Shown: piece after piece, positions 26,247 to 34,998 of the stretch
Position numbering within the stretch: the first letter of the stretch is position 1
Layout of the letters: every line of letters starts with the position of its first letter
NCBI RefSeq assembly: GCF_002934005.1
Contig: NZ_PGEM01000143.1
Location: 1-40,277, forward strand
DNA: 40,277 nucleotides
Direction of reading: 5' to 3'
DNA from: Cuspidothrix issatschenkoi CHARLIE-1
GTDB taxonomy: Bacteria; Cyanobacteriota; Cyanobacteriia; Cyanobacteriales; Nostocaceae
Made by a program: the position numbers and the translations under genes
Notes under the pieces: model-generated
Databases searched by the model: none
Seen by the model: the letters and a program-made list of their open reading frames with translations, nothing else
Told to the model about the DNA's origin: nothing

Positions 26247-26990
26247 ATGACTTTATCTCCTAACCTCAAAGGTGCATTTGCTCATCCTGTACTAAAAGTA
26301 ATTAGCGGTTTGAATAATTTCAATGCTGCTAGTGTAGCTGCAACTGTAAAAGCGGCTGATTTGGGTGGCGCTACCTTTGTAGATATTGCTGCTGATGTGG
26401 ATTTGGTGAAATTAGCTAAAAGCTTGACTAAACTACCTATTTGTGTGTCTGCGGTTGAACCTGAGAAGTTTGTAACTGCTGTGGCTGCTGGTGCTGATTT
26501 GATTGAAATTGGTAATTTCGATTCTTTCTATGCCCAAGGACGCAGATTTGAAGCTGCTGAGGTTTTGGAACTAACGCGCCAAACTCGCGCCATGCTGCCA
26601 GAAATTACCCTATCTGTCACTGTTCCCCATATACTTACCTTAGATGCACAGGTACAACTAGCTGAGGATTTGGTAAAAGCCGGTGCTGATATTATTCAAA
26701 CAGAAGGCGGTACTAGCAGCAATCCTATACATCCAGGTACTTTGGGATTAATTGAAAAGGCTGCTCCTACTCTAGCCGCAGCTTATGAAATTGCCCGTGT
26801 GGTTTCTGTGCCTGTATTGTGTGCTTCTGGTATTTCTAATGTTACTGCACCTTTAGCGATCGCATCTGGTGCTGCTGGTGTTGGTGTTGGTTCTGCTATC
26901 AACCAACTCAATAGCGAAATCGCCATGATTGCTGCTGTCCGTAGTTTAGTAGAAGCTTTGGCTACTGCAAATATTCGGGCATTGGCGTAA
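26247..26990 (+). CDS. ycf23: Ycf23 family protein (DUF561)
   Basis: Ycf23 is conserved in cyanobacteria and in red-algal and related plastids; its biochemical role is not established. The 247-residue sequence has a TIM-barrel pattern of repeated strand-helix units: LKVISGLNNFNAASVAATVK, GATFVDIAADVDLVKLAKSL, ADLIEIGNFDSFYAQGRRF, AGADIIQTEGGTSS and a C-terminal phosphate-binding-like turn (ASGAAGVGVGSAI). The Ala/Gly-rich composition matches homologues. It stands alone. Its start at 26247 gives the expected N-terminus MTLSPNLKGAFAHPVLKVI, so I accept it. Confidence 0.92.
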   Translation: MTLSPNLKGAFAHPVLKVISGLNNFNAASVAATVKAADLGGATFVDIAADVDLVKLAKSLTKLPICVSAVEPEKFVTAVAAGADLIEIGNFDSFYAQGRRFEAAEVLELTRQTRAMLPEITLSVTVPHILTLDAQVQLAEDLVKAGADIIQTEGGTSSNPIHPGTLGLIEKAAPTLAAAYEIARVVSVPVLCASGISNVTAPLAIASGAAGVGVGSAINQLNSEIAMIAAVRSLVEALATANIRALA

Positions 26991-27196
26991 GAAGCAGGAG
27001 GCAGGAGGCAAGTTATTCATAGCTTAGTCTAAACTCTAGTCAGAATAGCAACACATTTTTTATTTTCTCAGAATCAGGAGGTTGTCGAGTTTCGACTACG
27101 CTTAACTACCGCGACTTGTACTGAGCTTGCGATGCCTTGAGCTAGTCGAAGTAAGTCGAGATAATATCCAGGATTTCAGGATTTACAGCGTAGAAA

Positions 27197-27234
27197 AAGT
27201 TCGTAGTAAGGAATTAATTCCTCGCTACGAACTT
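27197..27234. repeat. Long palindromic repeat (AAGTTCGTAG arms)
   Basis: AAGTTCGTAG at 27197-27206 pairs with CTACGAACTT at 27225-27234. Between them lies the perfect palindrome AGGAATTAATTCCT, separated from each arm by two unpaired bases (TA and CG). This is a known style of cyanobacterial dispersed hairpin, here downstream of ftsH. Confidence 0.8.
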
Positions 27235-27237
27235 GGA

Positions 27238-27267
27238 TGTAGGGACAATTCATGAATTCTCCCTACA
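27238..27267. repeat. Palindrome around AATTCATGAATT
   Basis: TGTAGGGA at 27238-27245 and TCCCTACA at 27260-27267 flank AATTCATGAATT. The core matches the centres of the MITE copies at 17651-17676 and 38425-38448. It lies 21 bases past the ftsH stop and may form the end of that transcript. Confidence 0.7.
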
Positions 27268-27288
27268 TTGTTTTTCACCTGATGTCTA

Positions 27289-29175
27289 TTACAGTTGGGG
27301 GACAAACTGAGACTTATCAGGGACAACAGTGTACTCAGCCACAATTTGTCTAAATTCGTCACCGTCAATGGTTTCTTTTTCAATTAATAAATCAACCAGA
27401 CGATCTGTGAGGTTACGATTTTCCCGCATAATTTTCTTAGCGGTTTCATAACATTCTTCTACTATTGTCCGCACTTGTGCATCTATTCTACAAGCGATCG
27501 CTTCTGAATAATCGGATCTGGTTGTCCAGTCCCGACCCAAGAATACTTCACCTTGTTGACTTTCTAAAGAAACGGGTCCTAAATCGGACATCCCAAAGCG
27601 TGTTACCATTTGTCTGGCCATACCGCTAACTTGTTGCAAGTCACCACCAGCACCAGTAGTTACTTCCGCCGCACCAAAAATGATTTCTTCGGCTGCACGA
27701 CCGCCCAAAGCACCAGTAATTCTGGCTTTAATTTGAGAACGGGTAATTAAACCTTGTTCCTCATTAGGCATAAACCAAGTTAAACCTTGTGCTTGTCCTC
27801 TAGGAATCAAAGTTACTTTTTGAACTGGATCATGGTCTTTTAAGACTGTACCCACTAAAGCATGACCAACTTCATGATAGGCAATTAACCGCTTACTCTT
27901 GCTATCTACCAGGGGAGTACCTTCCATCCCTGCAACTACGCGATCTACAGCATCATCAATTTCTGATAAAGTGATGCCTTCCTTACGTCTTCTAGCGGTG
28001 AGAATAGCTGCTTCATTTAACAGGTTAGCGAGATCCGCACCACTAAAACCAGGTGTTCGTCGAGCGATCGCTTCTAAGGATACGCCAGGATCTAGCTTCT
28101 TATTTCTCGCATGAACTTGTAATACTTCCAAACGGCCTTTAATGTCTGGCGCATCTACAGTTACTTGTCTATCAAAACGACCGGGACGCAACAAAGCAGC
28201 ATCTAGGACATCAGGACGGTTAGTAGCAGCAATAATAATAATGCCAGTATTGCCTTCAAAACCATCCATTTCCGTTAATAATTGGTTGAGGGTTTGTTCT
28301 CTTTCATCATTCCCACCACCAATACCCGCACCACGTTGACGACCCACAGCGTCAATTTCATCAATGAAGATGATACAAGGAGCGTTATCTTTTGCTTTCT
28401 TAAACAAGTCACGGACACGGGAAGCACCCACACCCACAAACATTTCCACAAACTCAGAACCGGAAATACTAAAGAAAGGAACACCAGCTTCACCTGCAAT
28501 GGCTTTTGCCAGTAAAGTTTTACCAGTTCCTGGAGGACCCACTAACAACACACCTTTAGGAATACGCGCACCAACGGCTGTAAACTTTTCAGGTTGTTTT
28601 AAGAAAGTTACAACCTCTTGTAATTCTTCCTTAGCTTCTTCAATTCCCGCCACGTCATCAAACTTGACTCCAGTTTTCGCTTCCATTTGGAAACGGGCGC
28701 GGGACTTGCCGAAATTCATCGCTTGTCCAGGGCCACCGGGAAGATTATTAGAACGACGGAACAAAAAGAACAATCCCGTAATCAATAATACAGGGAAAAC
28801 TAAATTACCCAAAAGTCCCCAGATTGCACCATCGTTTCGCATAGGATGGGCATCAAAACTCACTTGGTTCTGTTTGAGTTTTTGGATTAATTCAGGGGCA
28901 TTTACAGGCAAATCTACACGCCAGCGTTGAGTGCGGTTTTCGATATCAGGATCATTTGCTTCAATAATGGCAGTTCTACCACCATCGTAAAGATCGACAT
29001 TGATCACCCGGTTTGCGTCCAAGTATTCTAGAAAACGCCCGTAGGTCATGCGGGTATTGGCTGCATTTCTACCTGTATCCGCAGGAGCGCTGGCAAAAGC
29101 ACCTTGCCAGAAGAAAAAGCCAATCACCAGAGCCAATACTGACCATAGTGCTACAACTCTCCAAGAGAATTTCAT
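27289..29175 (-). CDS. ftsH: ATP-dependent zinc metalloprotease FtsH (FtsH2-like)
   Basis: FtsH is a membrane-bound hexameric AAA+ protease; FtsH2-type enzymes in cyanobacteria degrade damaged D1 in photosystem II repair. I place the start at the ATG at 29173-29175 ([17 protein letters not shown]): AGAGG lies 10 bases upstream, and relatives begin MKFSWR. The open frame extends 12 codons further up to 29211, which would give 640 rather than 628 residues. Visible features are two membrane segments (residues about 7-22 and 116-136), Walker A GPPGTGKT near 210, [13 protein letters not shown] (Walker B) and the zinc motif HEVGH near 430. The close match to Synechocystis FtsH2 from memory covers the full length. 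Confidence 0.97.
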   Translation of the reverse strand: MKFSWRVVALWSVLALVIGFFFWQGAFASAPADTGRNAANTRMTYGRFLEYLDANRVINVDLYDGGRTAIIEANDPDIENRTQRWRVDLPVNAPELIQKLKQNQVSFDAHPMRNDGAIWGLLGNLVFPVLLITGLFFLFRRSNNLPGGPGQAMNFGKSRARFQMEAKTGVKFDDVAGIEEAKEELQEVVTFLKQPEKFTAVGARIPKGVLLVGPPGTGKTLLAKAIAGEAGVPFFSISGSEFVEMFVGVGASRVRDLFKKAKDNAPCIIFIDEIDAVGRQRGAGIGGGNDEREQTLNQLLTEMDGFEGNTGIIIIAATNRPDVLDAALLRPGRFDRQVTVDAPDIKGRLEVLQVHARNKKLDPGVSLEAIARRTPGFSGADLANLLNEAAILTARRRKEGITLSEIDDAVDRVVAGMEGTPLVDSKSKRLIAYHEVGHALVGTVLKDHDPVQKVTLIPRGQAQGLTWFMPNEEQGLITRSQIKARITGALGGRAAEEIIFGAAEVTTGAGGDLQQVSGMARQMVTRFGMSDLGPVSLESQQGEVFLGRDWTTRSDYSEAIACRIDAQVRTIVEECYETAKKIMRENRNLTDRLVDLLIEKETIDGDEFRQIVAEYTVVPDKSQFVPQL

Positions 29176-29562
29176 CTTTGATTTGCCTCTAAATGTCAAT
29201 ATGCTATACAACAGATATCTGGACTATGATTTTTGTGATTACGGTGATTTGCGTAATTTATTTGATTGAGACGACATATTAATCCGTCACAGCCATTAAT
29301 CATCAACATCATCAACATCATCAACATCATAAAAATCACAGTTCAGACGATTTTGTTTAATTCGAGTCTGAGAATGAGATGTCTTATGGCAGATCCACGA
29401 TTTTTATCAAGAATCTTAATTAAACTTAACCTAATTCTAATACAAATTTGCCCTAGAAGCACAAGCTCAGAGTAAAAACCTGATATGGCAGGTGACTGTT
29501 GACGGTGGACTGTTACCTACTCTCCTAAACTCCTGACTCCTGAACTCCTGAATTCTGCTATA
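29176..29562. other. Upstream region of ftsH with a 9-base tandem repeat
   Basis: Upstream of ftsH the sequence is AT-rich and holds three units of CATCAACAT at 29301-29327. No gene is accepted here. From 29505 to 29560 there are short CTCCTGACTCCTGAA-type repeats next to the end of the exported-protein gene. The ftsH promoter is probably between 29200 and 29290, but no -10/-35 pair is clear. Confidence 0.5.
29301..29330. repeat. Tandem repeat, CATCAACAT x3
   Basis: Three perfect copies of CATCAACAT plus a partial fourth lie about 125 bases upstream of the ftsH start codon, without spacers. Copy number may vary between strains. Confidence 0.85.
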
Positions 29563-30045
29563 TTACTTAACTTCCGTAATTTTTAAGGTATAGGGTAGAT
29601 ATTCTTTTTCCTTATAAGAACCAATCCAAATTTGATAAGTTCCTAGTAGCCATTCCCCAACAATACCCGGATTTTTACCGTCAAAGTCATCATTACACCA
29701 AACTCCACCGGGTCCTTTAATAATCATGGTTGTATCTGCTGGACTGTCAACCACCAATTTAAGATAATCAAATTTACTGGTAAGTCTGAGAGTATGATCT
29801 GGGTCTTGATCCACAAATCCCTTACAGGGGCCTGTGGGTTGTGTTTCTTTTTTTCCCGCTATGGTATCTCCTGATATTGCACCACCACTCATACCACGCA
29901 CTGTCCAAGGATCAGGGGAAAATGGGTGTTTAATAGTCACATCGCCAAAAATGGGTGAAGTTGTTTGAGCATTAGCTACTGTATTAAACCCTGCTATAAT
30001 GCAAGTTATAATTATGATTCCTTGACTAAAAATTGTTTTTGACAT
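29563..30045 (-). CDS. Small exported protein of unknown function
   Basis: The 160-residue protein begins with a clear signal peptide (TIFSQGIIIITCIIAGFNTV followed by ANA-QTT, a good cleavage site near residue 27), so it is exported. The mature part is Gly/Asp/Pro-rich with predicted beta strands: FDYLKLVVDSPADTTMIIKG, GVWCNDDFDGKNPG, WLLGTYQIWIGSYKEKEYLP. Two cysteines (GPCKG, VWCND) could form a disulfide. The pattern resembles the beta-sandwich domains found at the ends of cyanobacterial secreted proteins (pre-peptidase-like), but I cannot assign a family or ligand. It is transcribed alone. Confidence 0.78.
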   Translation of the reverse strand: MSKTIFSQGIIIITCIIAGFNTVANAQTTSPIFGDVTIKHPFSPDPWTVRGMSGGAISGDTIAGKKETQPTGPCKGFVDQDPDHTLRLTSKFDYLKLVVDSPADTTMIIKGPGGVWCNDDFDGKNPGIVGEWLLGTYQIWIGSYKEKEYLPYTLKITEVK

Positions 30046-30132
30046 TGGTAATTATAGAAAATTGGTAAATACCTTTAACGACATGAATCTCAGATTTGAA
30101 GTTCCTTGAAAAAATTTCAGGTTCTGAATGCT

Positions 30133-30226
30133 GATATAGCAGGAGGCAGAAGGCAGGAGGGAAAGCCTGATCCTATGTAATTTTTAAATTTCAGTTCCTA
30201 TCTCGTTCAACTGCATACAGCTATAT
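30133..30226. repeat. Dispersed MITE-like repeat, copy B
   Basis: This 94-base copy starts GATATAGCAGGAGGCAG and ends CTGCATACAGCTATAT, with inverted ends ATATAGC/GCTATAT. It is the shorter relative of 8961-9095. The rest of 30046-30467 contains another dispersed sequence (GCAGCGCTTCGCTATCGC near 30302) and no gene. Confidence 0.7.
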
Positions 30227-30390
30227 TAAATTAACTTTTTAATATCGCCATAAACGGGATAAAACCCTCCATTAACTTCCGATCAATAGCGAACTGCTTG
30301 CAGCAGCGCTTCGCTATCGCCCAAAAATAATTAAAAAATCACGTTAAAATGCCCGAAACCCATACCTCATATTTGGTTGATCCTGTCAAT

Positions 30391-30401
30391 GCGTAAGTCC
30401 T
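30391..30401. repeat. Solo terminal repeat of the AGGACTTAYGCA MITE family
   Basis: GCGTAAGTCCT is identical to the right end of the element at 38398-38489. No matching left end or palindrome was found nearby, so this is a leftover of a decayed copy about 65 bases upstream of the toxin-antitoxin operon. Confidence 0.45.
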
Positions 30402-30467
30402 ATTAACTTATCTATATAAAACTGAAAATGATTGCTATAATAAAAACATCAATTTGATTTATTAACT

Positions 30468-30737
30468 GTGATGACTATTAAGGAATTACTCTTACAAGAA
30501 ATTGACAACACACCCAATGAACTTTTAGAAGATGTGTTTGGTTTTTTGCAATCACTCAAAACAGCACCACAAAAACCCCCAGCTACCTATCAAGAATTGT
30601 TAGAAAGAATAGATTACTTAGAAACAATAGTAGGTATTCGTAAAGGATTAGATGAATTTGAGTGTGGTGAAGGGATTCCTGCTGATCAAGCTTTGGTAAC
30701 CTTGCAAAAAAAATTTAATATTCCTCCGCGCTCATGA
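30468..30737 (+). CDS. Antitoxin of a RelE/ParE-type toxin-antitoxin pair
   Basis: The 89-residue protein starts MTIKELLLQEIDNTPNELLE (after an extra Met) and has the helical, acidic character of cyanobacterial antitoxins that pair with RelE/ParE toxins. The segment PNELLEDVFGFLQSLK is a common motif in them. Its last four bases (ATGA, 30734-30737) overlap the start of the toxin gene, the usual antitoxin-first arrangement with translational coupling. The protein would bind and neutralise the toxin and repress the operon promoter. Assignment rests on gene order and the N-terminal motif. Confidence 0.82.
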   Translation: MMTIKELLLQEIDNTPNELLEDVFGFLQSLKTAPQKPPATYQELLERIDYLETIVGIRKGLDEFECGEGIPADQALVTLQKKFNIPPRS

Positions 30738-31051
30738 ATTATCAAGTTATTATTCAACCTACTGCATTTCAAGAAATTGAAAGTTCTTATCGTTGGATGT
30801 GTGATAATTTAAGTGCTGAAGTAGCGAACAATTGGTATTACCAACTTGAAGATGCTATTGCGTCACTAAAAAAATTTCCTACCCGATGTAGTATAGCTCC
30901 AGAATCAACAAAACTTGGTCGTGAAATTCGCCAACTATGGGTAGAAAAACAAAGAAAATATCGAGTTTTATTTGTTGTTGAAGATGATATTGTAGCTATT
31001 ATTCATGTTCGTCACAGTCGTCAATCTTATCTAGATGAAGAGTCTGAATGA
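30734..31051 (+). CDS. RelE/ParE family toxin
   Basis: The 105-residue protein shows the plasmid-stabilisation fold: YQVIIQPTAFQEIESSYRWM at the start, LEDAIASLKKFPTRCSIAPE in the middle and LWVEKQRKYRVLFVVEDDIV, IIHVRHSRQSYL at the end. The YRVLF....IV.I..V.H.R pattern is diagnostic for the RelE/ParE superfamily. Members either cut mRNA on the ribosome or poison gyrase; sequence alone cannot separate these here. It overlaps the antitoxin gene by four bases. The sequence seems complete and could be active. Confidence 0.88.
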   Translation: MNYQVIIQPTAFQEIESSYRWMCDNLSAEVANNWYYQLEDAIASLKKFPTRCSIAPESTKLGREIRQLWVEKQRKYRVLFVVEDDIVAIIHVRHSRQSYLDEESE

Positions 31052-31102
31052 GATTGAGTTTGTGAAGATTCTTTTTTGGGATTTGATTTTTATATGATTA
31101 TT

Positions 31103-31128
31103 GTTGGGTTTTCTTGTGTCAACCCAAC
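31103..31128. repeat. Hairpin GTTGGGTT/AACCCAAC between convergent genes
   Basis: Perfect 8-base arms at 31103-31110 and 31121-31128 lie between the toxin gene and the convergent Uma2 gene. The loop (TTCTTGTGTC) closely recurs in a degenerate copy near 32456-32478. It is a dispersed repeat that may also end transcripts. Confidence 0.7.
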
Positions 31129-31138
31129 CTAAAAACTA

Positions 31139-31732
31139 CTACTTTTTAATACCTTTAATAAATGCTGTTCTTGCATCAATAATGGAAGGCATTAAAACAC
31201 AACTCGCCAATAAATCTATATCTAAATCTGGCAATAATTCACTTCGATTAATTTGCTCATAATTATCATTTTTAAGATAATATAGAGACAATTGATTATT
31301 TTCCCAAAACCAGACTTCGGTAATATTAAACCGTTTGTATTTTTCGAGTTTATCAATACTGCCACTGGTAATATTAATTTCAATTGCTAAATCTGGATTT
31401 GCTTTTTTCTCTCCGATGTAATAAGATTCATCAGGTTCAAAGGAAGCACTTTTTTCTTTTGCGCGACGAGTAGCACTACCTACTGGAATAAAGTTTATAC
31501 CTTTTTCAAAAAAGTATAATGCTAAGAATATAGCAATTACACTTCTAATAGTTTCATATTGTTCACCAAGTGTCATAAATTCGATGTACCCATCAAGATA
31601 AGTTATCCGCAAATTTCCTGCGTCTGCGGTTAAGGTTTCTATTATTTCAAATTCTTTCCAGGTGTAATGGCCAGGTAGAAGAAATTGCTGTTCGGAAATT
31701 GTGGTGGTTTTGTCTAAGGTTTGGATAGTCAT
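31139..31732 (-). CDS. Uma2 family (DUF820) putative endonuclease
   Basis: Uma2 proteins have a restriction-endonuclease-like fold and are greatly expanded in cyanobacteria; their role is not settled. The 197-residue protein carries the typical N-terminal YTWKEFEIIETL and LRITYLDGYIEFMTLGEQYE segments. The PD-(D/E)XK-like core is NPDLAIEINITSGSIDKLEK followed by YKRFNITEVWFWENNQLSLY, where Asp of PDL, Glu of IEI and Lys of the next helix fit the active site. The ESYYIG segment is also conserved. It converges with the toxin-antitoxin pair. The sequence appears intact. Confidence 0.92.
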   Translation of the reverse strand: MTIQTLDKTTTISEQQFLLPGHYTWKEFEIIETLTADAGNLRITYLDGYIEFMTLGEQYETIRSVIAIFLALYFFEKGINFIPVGSATRRAKEKSASFEPDESYYIGEKKANPDLAIEINITSGSIDKLEKYKRFNITEVWFWENNQLSLYYLKNDNYEQINRSELLPDLDIDLLASCVLMPSIIDARTAFIKGIKK

Positions 31733-31976
31733 AGTAATTTTATGGTTATGACTTTAATCTCGATTATAACTCATGGTCGGGTGATAATTCTCCGGTGAGG
31801 TGAATCTTTCGGTGGTGTATCTGTCATGCTCCGAACTACTTACAGGATCACTTCGTTATCGCTCTAGTAATCCCTTGTAATGGTTGGGTGAGATGATGTG
31901 AACAGATACAGGATTTTTGGGTTATAATTTGGGGTTATTAATAGTGGGTTATATTATTGCTAACCCACCGAGATTA

Positions 31977-32195
31977 TTACTTATTTCCTAAAAATTCATC
32001 TACGGTAATTCCTGCTTGTCTAATTAAACTTCTCAATAAACCTGGTGCTAGTTCTTTATGATTAGGAACTGATAAAATAGGTTTTGATTCGTGCCAAAGT
32101 ATGATATGACTCCCTGTTTGATGATCTACAGCATAGCCAAATTTTTCAAATATTTTGACAGCTTGTTTACCGGAAATATTTGATAAGCGTCCTAT
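31977..32195 (-). CDS. hicA: HicA-family toxin with ATA in place of the start codon
   Basis: HicA is an mRNA-cutting toxin with a double-stranded-RNA-binding fold. Reading the minus strand from 32195 gives 72 residues: GRLSNISGKQAVKIFEKFGY, then QTGSHIILWHE, PILSVPNHKELAPGLLRSLI, RQAGITVDEFLGNK and a stop at 31977-31979. The GSH catalytic histidine motif, the PNHKEL motif and the C-terminal IRQAGIT..EF are intact. The codon where ATG is expected is ATA (32193-32195), directly after the HicB stop and in the same frame. No ATG, GTG or TTG lies near. The toxin may be silenced by start loss, or made at low level from ATA. The HicB-first order is one of the two known. Confidence 0.8.
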   Translation of the reverse strand: MGRLSNISGKQAVKIFEKFGYAVDHQTGSHIILWHESKPILSVPNHKELAPGLLRSLIRQAGITVDEFLGNK

Positions 32196-32414
32196 TTATA
32201 CTACTACTTCCCCTACAAAAGATTGAGATTCTTTGGTTACATAGGGTTTTCCATGTTTTTCTAATACGTGAAGATAGCCTTTGATAGCATCCTTGATATT
32301 TTCAATTGCTTCATCTAAGCTTTTACCTTGACTGACACAACCAGGAAGTTCTGGTACTTCAGCAATGTAACCTTGGTATTCTGAATCATAGGTGAATATT
32401 ACTTGAAATTTCAT
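32196..32414 (-). CDS. hicB: HicB-family antitoxin
   Basis: The 72-residue protein is a compact HicB of the type lacking a separate DNA-binding domain. Characteristic segments are FQVIFTYDSEYQGYIAEVPE, LPGCVSQGKSLDEAIENIKD and AIKGYLHVLEKHGKP, i.e. the (Y)xAEVPELPGC..G.(T/S)..EA..N..EAI pattern. It would block the HicA active site. It precedes hicA with no gap: its stop codon is followed at once by the hicA frame. The gene looks intact. Confidence 0.92.
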   Translation of the reverse strand: MKFQVIFTYDSEYQGYIAEVPELPGCVSQGKSLDEAIENIKDAIKGYLHVLEKHGKPYVTKESQSFVGEVVV

Positions 32415-32493
32415 AGCGTTTTTTTGGGAGGTCTTTTTTTAATTTAATTTATAAGTTGGTTTTCCTTGTGTCAACCCAAACTACATCTTAAGT

Positions 32494-32784
32494 CTACTTT
32501 TTTATATTATAGCAGTTTTTGTCATTTTCTGCCATTTTAGCTAAACGATTATACCACTCCTTCATATCTGAAACAACAGTTTTATCACGGCATGAGTTAT
32601 AAATTAACACATAAAATTTTGTTTCTGAAGTTACAGAATCTTTCATTATTACTTTATCAAAGTTAATTCCTTGCCGAGATTTAACCTCTATGGAAATCTG
32701 AAATTTTCCAGCAATTTCTCTCAGCAACTTTGCGACAAAAATCTGTTCTGTTTTGCCCTCTACAAAAATTGCTAATTTTTTCAC
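32494..32784 (-). CDS. Truncated TOPRIM-like (DUF4276/OLD-type) protein
   Basis: The 96-residue product begins MKKLAIFVEGKTEQIFVAKL, the FVEG.TE motif that marks the first acidic residue of TOPRIM-like domains in DUF4276 and OLD-family nucleases. It ends shortly after KEWYNRLAKMAENDKN, well before the later conserved acidic motifs (DxD) needed for metal binding. Downstream lies a degenerate copy of the GTTGGGTT hairpin repeat (about 32456-32478), so the 3' part was probably removed or shifted by repeat insertion. It is likely non-functional as a nuclease. The ORF upstream (32852-33046) is also fragmentary and may have been its operon partner. Confidence 0.6.
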   Translation of the reverse strand: MKKLAIFVEGKTEQIFVAKLLREIAGKFQISIEVKSRQGINFDKVIMKDSVTSETKFYVLIYNSCRDKTVVSDMKEWYNRLAKMAENDKNCYNIKK

Positions 32785-32851
32785 TGTTCTATATTCTCCT
32801 TATTACCAAACCCCTCCATATAGAATTGAGTTGCAAAAAAGTCGAAATTGT

Positions 32852-33046
32852 TTAAACCAGTAAATACTCAAAAACAACACCGCGATAAATTTCCGCTATT
32901 GGTAATTCAACCCCAATTGACTCTAAAGAAATGGATTTTTCTAAATCATTAAAATCACTTAATAACCAACCTTGAAATTGTTTACTATATTTTTCTATAA
33001 AAGGGACAATAGATGCCGCAAACTCTTGCCTCTTGCCTACCCTCAC
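32852..33046 (-). pseudogene. Fragmentary ORF of unknown family
   Basis: This 64-codon frame reads FIEKYSKQFQGWLLSDFNDL, EKSISLESIGVELPIAEIYR and ends GVVFEYLLV. The middle looks like a real, conserved C-terminal piece, while the first 15 residues (MRVGKRQEFAASIVP) come largely from a CTTGCCTCTTGCCTACC-type repeat. So the N-terminal part of the original gene appears lost. I cannot name the family with confidence. It precedes the TOPRIM-like fragment by 67 bases on the same strand. Confidence 0.45.
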
Positions 33047-33098
33047 GGAAAGACTTTCTCAGCAAACCCTATTTATAGTTAACAATACATCTGGTTAA

Positions 33099-33162
33099 GA
33101 TCCCCGACTTCTTTCTTTAGTCGTGTCATAAAATTACGATTTATTATCAGAAGTCGGGGATC
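33099..33162. repeat. Perfect long-arm hairpin repeat (GATCCCCGACTTCT arms)
   Basis: GATCCCCGACTTCT at 33099-33112 and AGAAGTCGGGGATC at 33149-33162 are perfect 14-base inverted arms with a 36-base loop. It is the same family as 5794-5858, and lies just downstream of the invertase gene. It may be a mini-element or a transcript end. Confidence 0.8.
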
Positions 33163-33194
33163 TAAATACTATGCTGAATGCTTACAAATTAGGT

Positions 33195-34643
33195 TTATAG
33201 ATTCATGTAAGAATCTATCCCACCGACTTCAAATTCACAGGCTCTAGAAACCACATCAGGGGGTAATTTATCAAAACTGATTAATGGTAAATAATCAGGA
33301 TTATCTATCAGTTCTTTAGCTAATAAATAACCGGTAATAGTCCAAGTTTGATATTTCCGCGCTTGTTTACCAATTAATCTCCCTTTTTTACCATCGTAAT
33401 ATTCTGGCCATTCATCTTCACCCAGTCTAGCCGCAGCAATTTCAATGGCTTTTTCTGCTAGTTGTGGTTTCTTGGTTTTCACTGTTGCTGCTGCTAACAT
33501 CCACATTAAAACAGGCCAACTGCCGGCATTATGATAAGACCAAGGAATGTTTTTCGGATCGCATCCTGTGACAACTCGATATTCTTCACCTTGTAAAGCA
33601 GGATAACAGATTTTCATGGGCATATCTGCTACTAAATCTTCCCATCTTTTTTCAATGAGATTCATAATTGCTTGGGACTGTTCTTCTGTAGATAAATTAG
33701 AAATTACAGCCATTAAGTTTCCCAGGGTGAAGAAGCGAGTATCAAATTGTGATGGTCCGACATTTCCAGCAAAATAACCACCTTTTTTCGGTAGCCATTT
33801 ATCTAACTCATAATAAGGTAAAGAATCAGCATAAATATTGAAAAGATTAACGGCAGTTTTTCCGTATTCTTCACCTTTAAAACGATAAATTGCATTTAAC
33901 CGATTAATATCTATCCAATAATACTGACGAATATGACCACATAATAAAGGTAGACGGTTATCAATTGCTTCCACAATATCCTCATTACCTTTACAAATTA
34001 GTAGTTCTCGCGCTGCACGTAAAGCCGTAAAAAATAGAACTTGAATTTCTAACGGATGGCCATAAATACCCATGCGTCTATCTATCATACACGCCCCATC
34101 AGGAACTAATAGGGTGGGGTACATATCAAAACGATTTGCCAAACAGATATCCATAATTAACCTAATTCCTGTTTGGAATTCAGGTTGATAAGCAAGGGAA
34201 GGATCTTTAGTAGCAACTACATAAGCACGTAATAAAATTAACCACCATAAACAAGAATCAACTGGTGTAACTCTGGCGATCGCGTGTTCACCAAAATCAG
34301 CTTCTAAATGTTCTTCCCCATTAATAGATACAACCTTAAAACTGGCGGGAATTAAACCTCTACCGGGTTTATAGGCATCTAAAGCCCTTTCTTTTGGCTG
34401 TAATTTTAATGTTTCTTCCAGGAAATTCTTGACAATATCTGTTCTGTCTTTGATGAGAAAAATTAACGCCGAGGAAACAAAATCTCGGATAAAACATTGG
34501 TCATAATTTAATGCTTCCACGGATGAATCATAGGCTGCGACAGTACCTACAGGCTGACCTTTGTAGTAGAGAATAGAATTCTCTAAAGATTGCCATGCTT
34601 CATTTTCTATATTTTTACTGGTCTCCAATTTGTTTAGTTGCAT
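33195..34643 (-). CDS. Alkaline/neutral invertase, glycoside hydrolase family 100
   Basis: The enzyme splits sucrose into glucose and fructose in the cytoplasm. In Anabaena such enzymes feed sucrose carbon to heterocysts for nitrogen fixation. The 482-residue protein is collinear with Anabaena InvA numbering: catalytic acid Asp188 ([14 protein letters not shown]) and catalytic base Glu414 (EWPEYYDGK). Other family blocks are [57 protein letters not shown] and [20 protein letters not shown]. No signal peptide. It is transcribed alone, with a hairpin repeat after the stop. Which of the two Anabaena invertases it matches cannot be told here. Confidence 0.95.
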   Translation of the reverse strand: MQLNKLETSKNIENEAWQSLENSILYYKGQPVGTVAAYDSSVEALNYDQCFIRDFVSSALIFLIKDRTDIVKNFLEETLKLQPKERALDAYKPGRGLIPASFKVVSINGEEHLEADFGEHAIARVTPVDSCLWWLILLRAYVVATKDPSLAYQPEFQTGIRLIMDICLANRFDMYPTLLVPDGACMIDRRMGIYGHPLEIQVLFFTALRAARELLICKGNEDIVEAIDNRLPLLCGHIRQYYWIDINRLNAIYRFKGEEYGKTAVNLFNIYADSLPYYELDKWLPKKGGYFAGNVGPSQFDTRFFTLGNLMAVISNLSTEEQSQAIMNLIEKRWEDLVADMPMKICYPALQGEEYRVVTGCDPKNIPWSYHNAGSWPVLMWMLAAATVKTKKPQLAEKAIEIAAARLGEDEWPEYYDGKKGRLIGKQARKYQTWTITGYLLAKELIDNPDYLPLISFDKLPPDVVSRACEFEVGGIDSYMNL

Positions 34644-34998
34644 TACCAGACTAACTCCATTTAGATAGTAGATTTGTTGGTCGTAGATACGCCCTTAATT
34701 ATTATTGATGTAATTTTGCAAATAGCAAATATCCATCTATTAACAATAGAAAAACTCAGTCAATAAAAAAACCTAACTGCAATCATGTTTAGCAGTTTTT
34801 TTAATTTGCAAAAATACAGTTTATTCTGTATGTAGAATAACTAGAATATAGTATATCTACTTAATCAGAAATTGGCTATTGAAACGAAAAGATATATTAT
34901 TCCCCTACGACTTAACAATTTATAACGTTTTTTCAAAATATGCAACATAAACAGTTAAATTTTTTTTGGGAATTAACACTGATGAAGGGATATATATT
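34644..34998. other. Intergenic region between the invertase and the WD40-J gene
   Basis: The region is AT-rich and has no gene. It carries the terminator at 34768-34797 on the minus strand and, to its left, presumably the invertase promoter. The 34800-34998 part is A/T tracts only. Confidence 0.5.
34768..34797 (-). terminator. Terminator of the WD40-J gene
   Basis: On the minus strand AACTGC (34797-34792) pairs with GCAGTT (34780-34775) over an 11-base loop and is followed by AGGTTTTTTTATT. It lies about 200 bases after the WD40-J stop codon and before the invertase. Confidence 0.6.

Noticed and set aside
28364-28930. 188-codon plus-strand open frame inside ftsH
   Set aside because: It lies wholly opposite the highly conserved FtsH AAA domain and is a shadow of its codon pattern.
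27289-29211. FtsH start at 29211 (640 residues)
   Set aside because: The first 12 residues ([12 protein letters not shown]) are not like relatives, whereas the ATG at 29173-29175 has AGAGG upstream and gives the family N-terminus.
29301-29330. Possible iteron-type origin upstream of ftsH
   Set aside because: There are only three 9-base units, no replication initiator gene and no DnaA boxes nearby.
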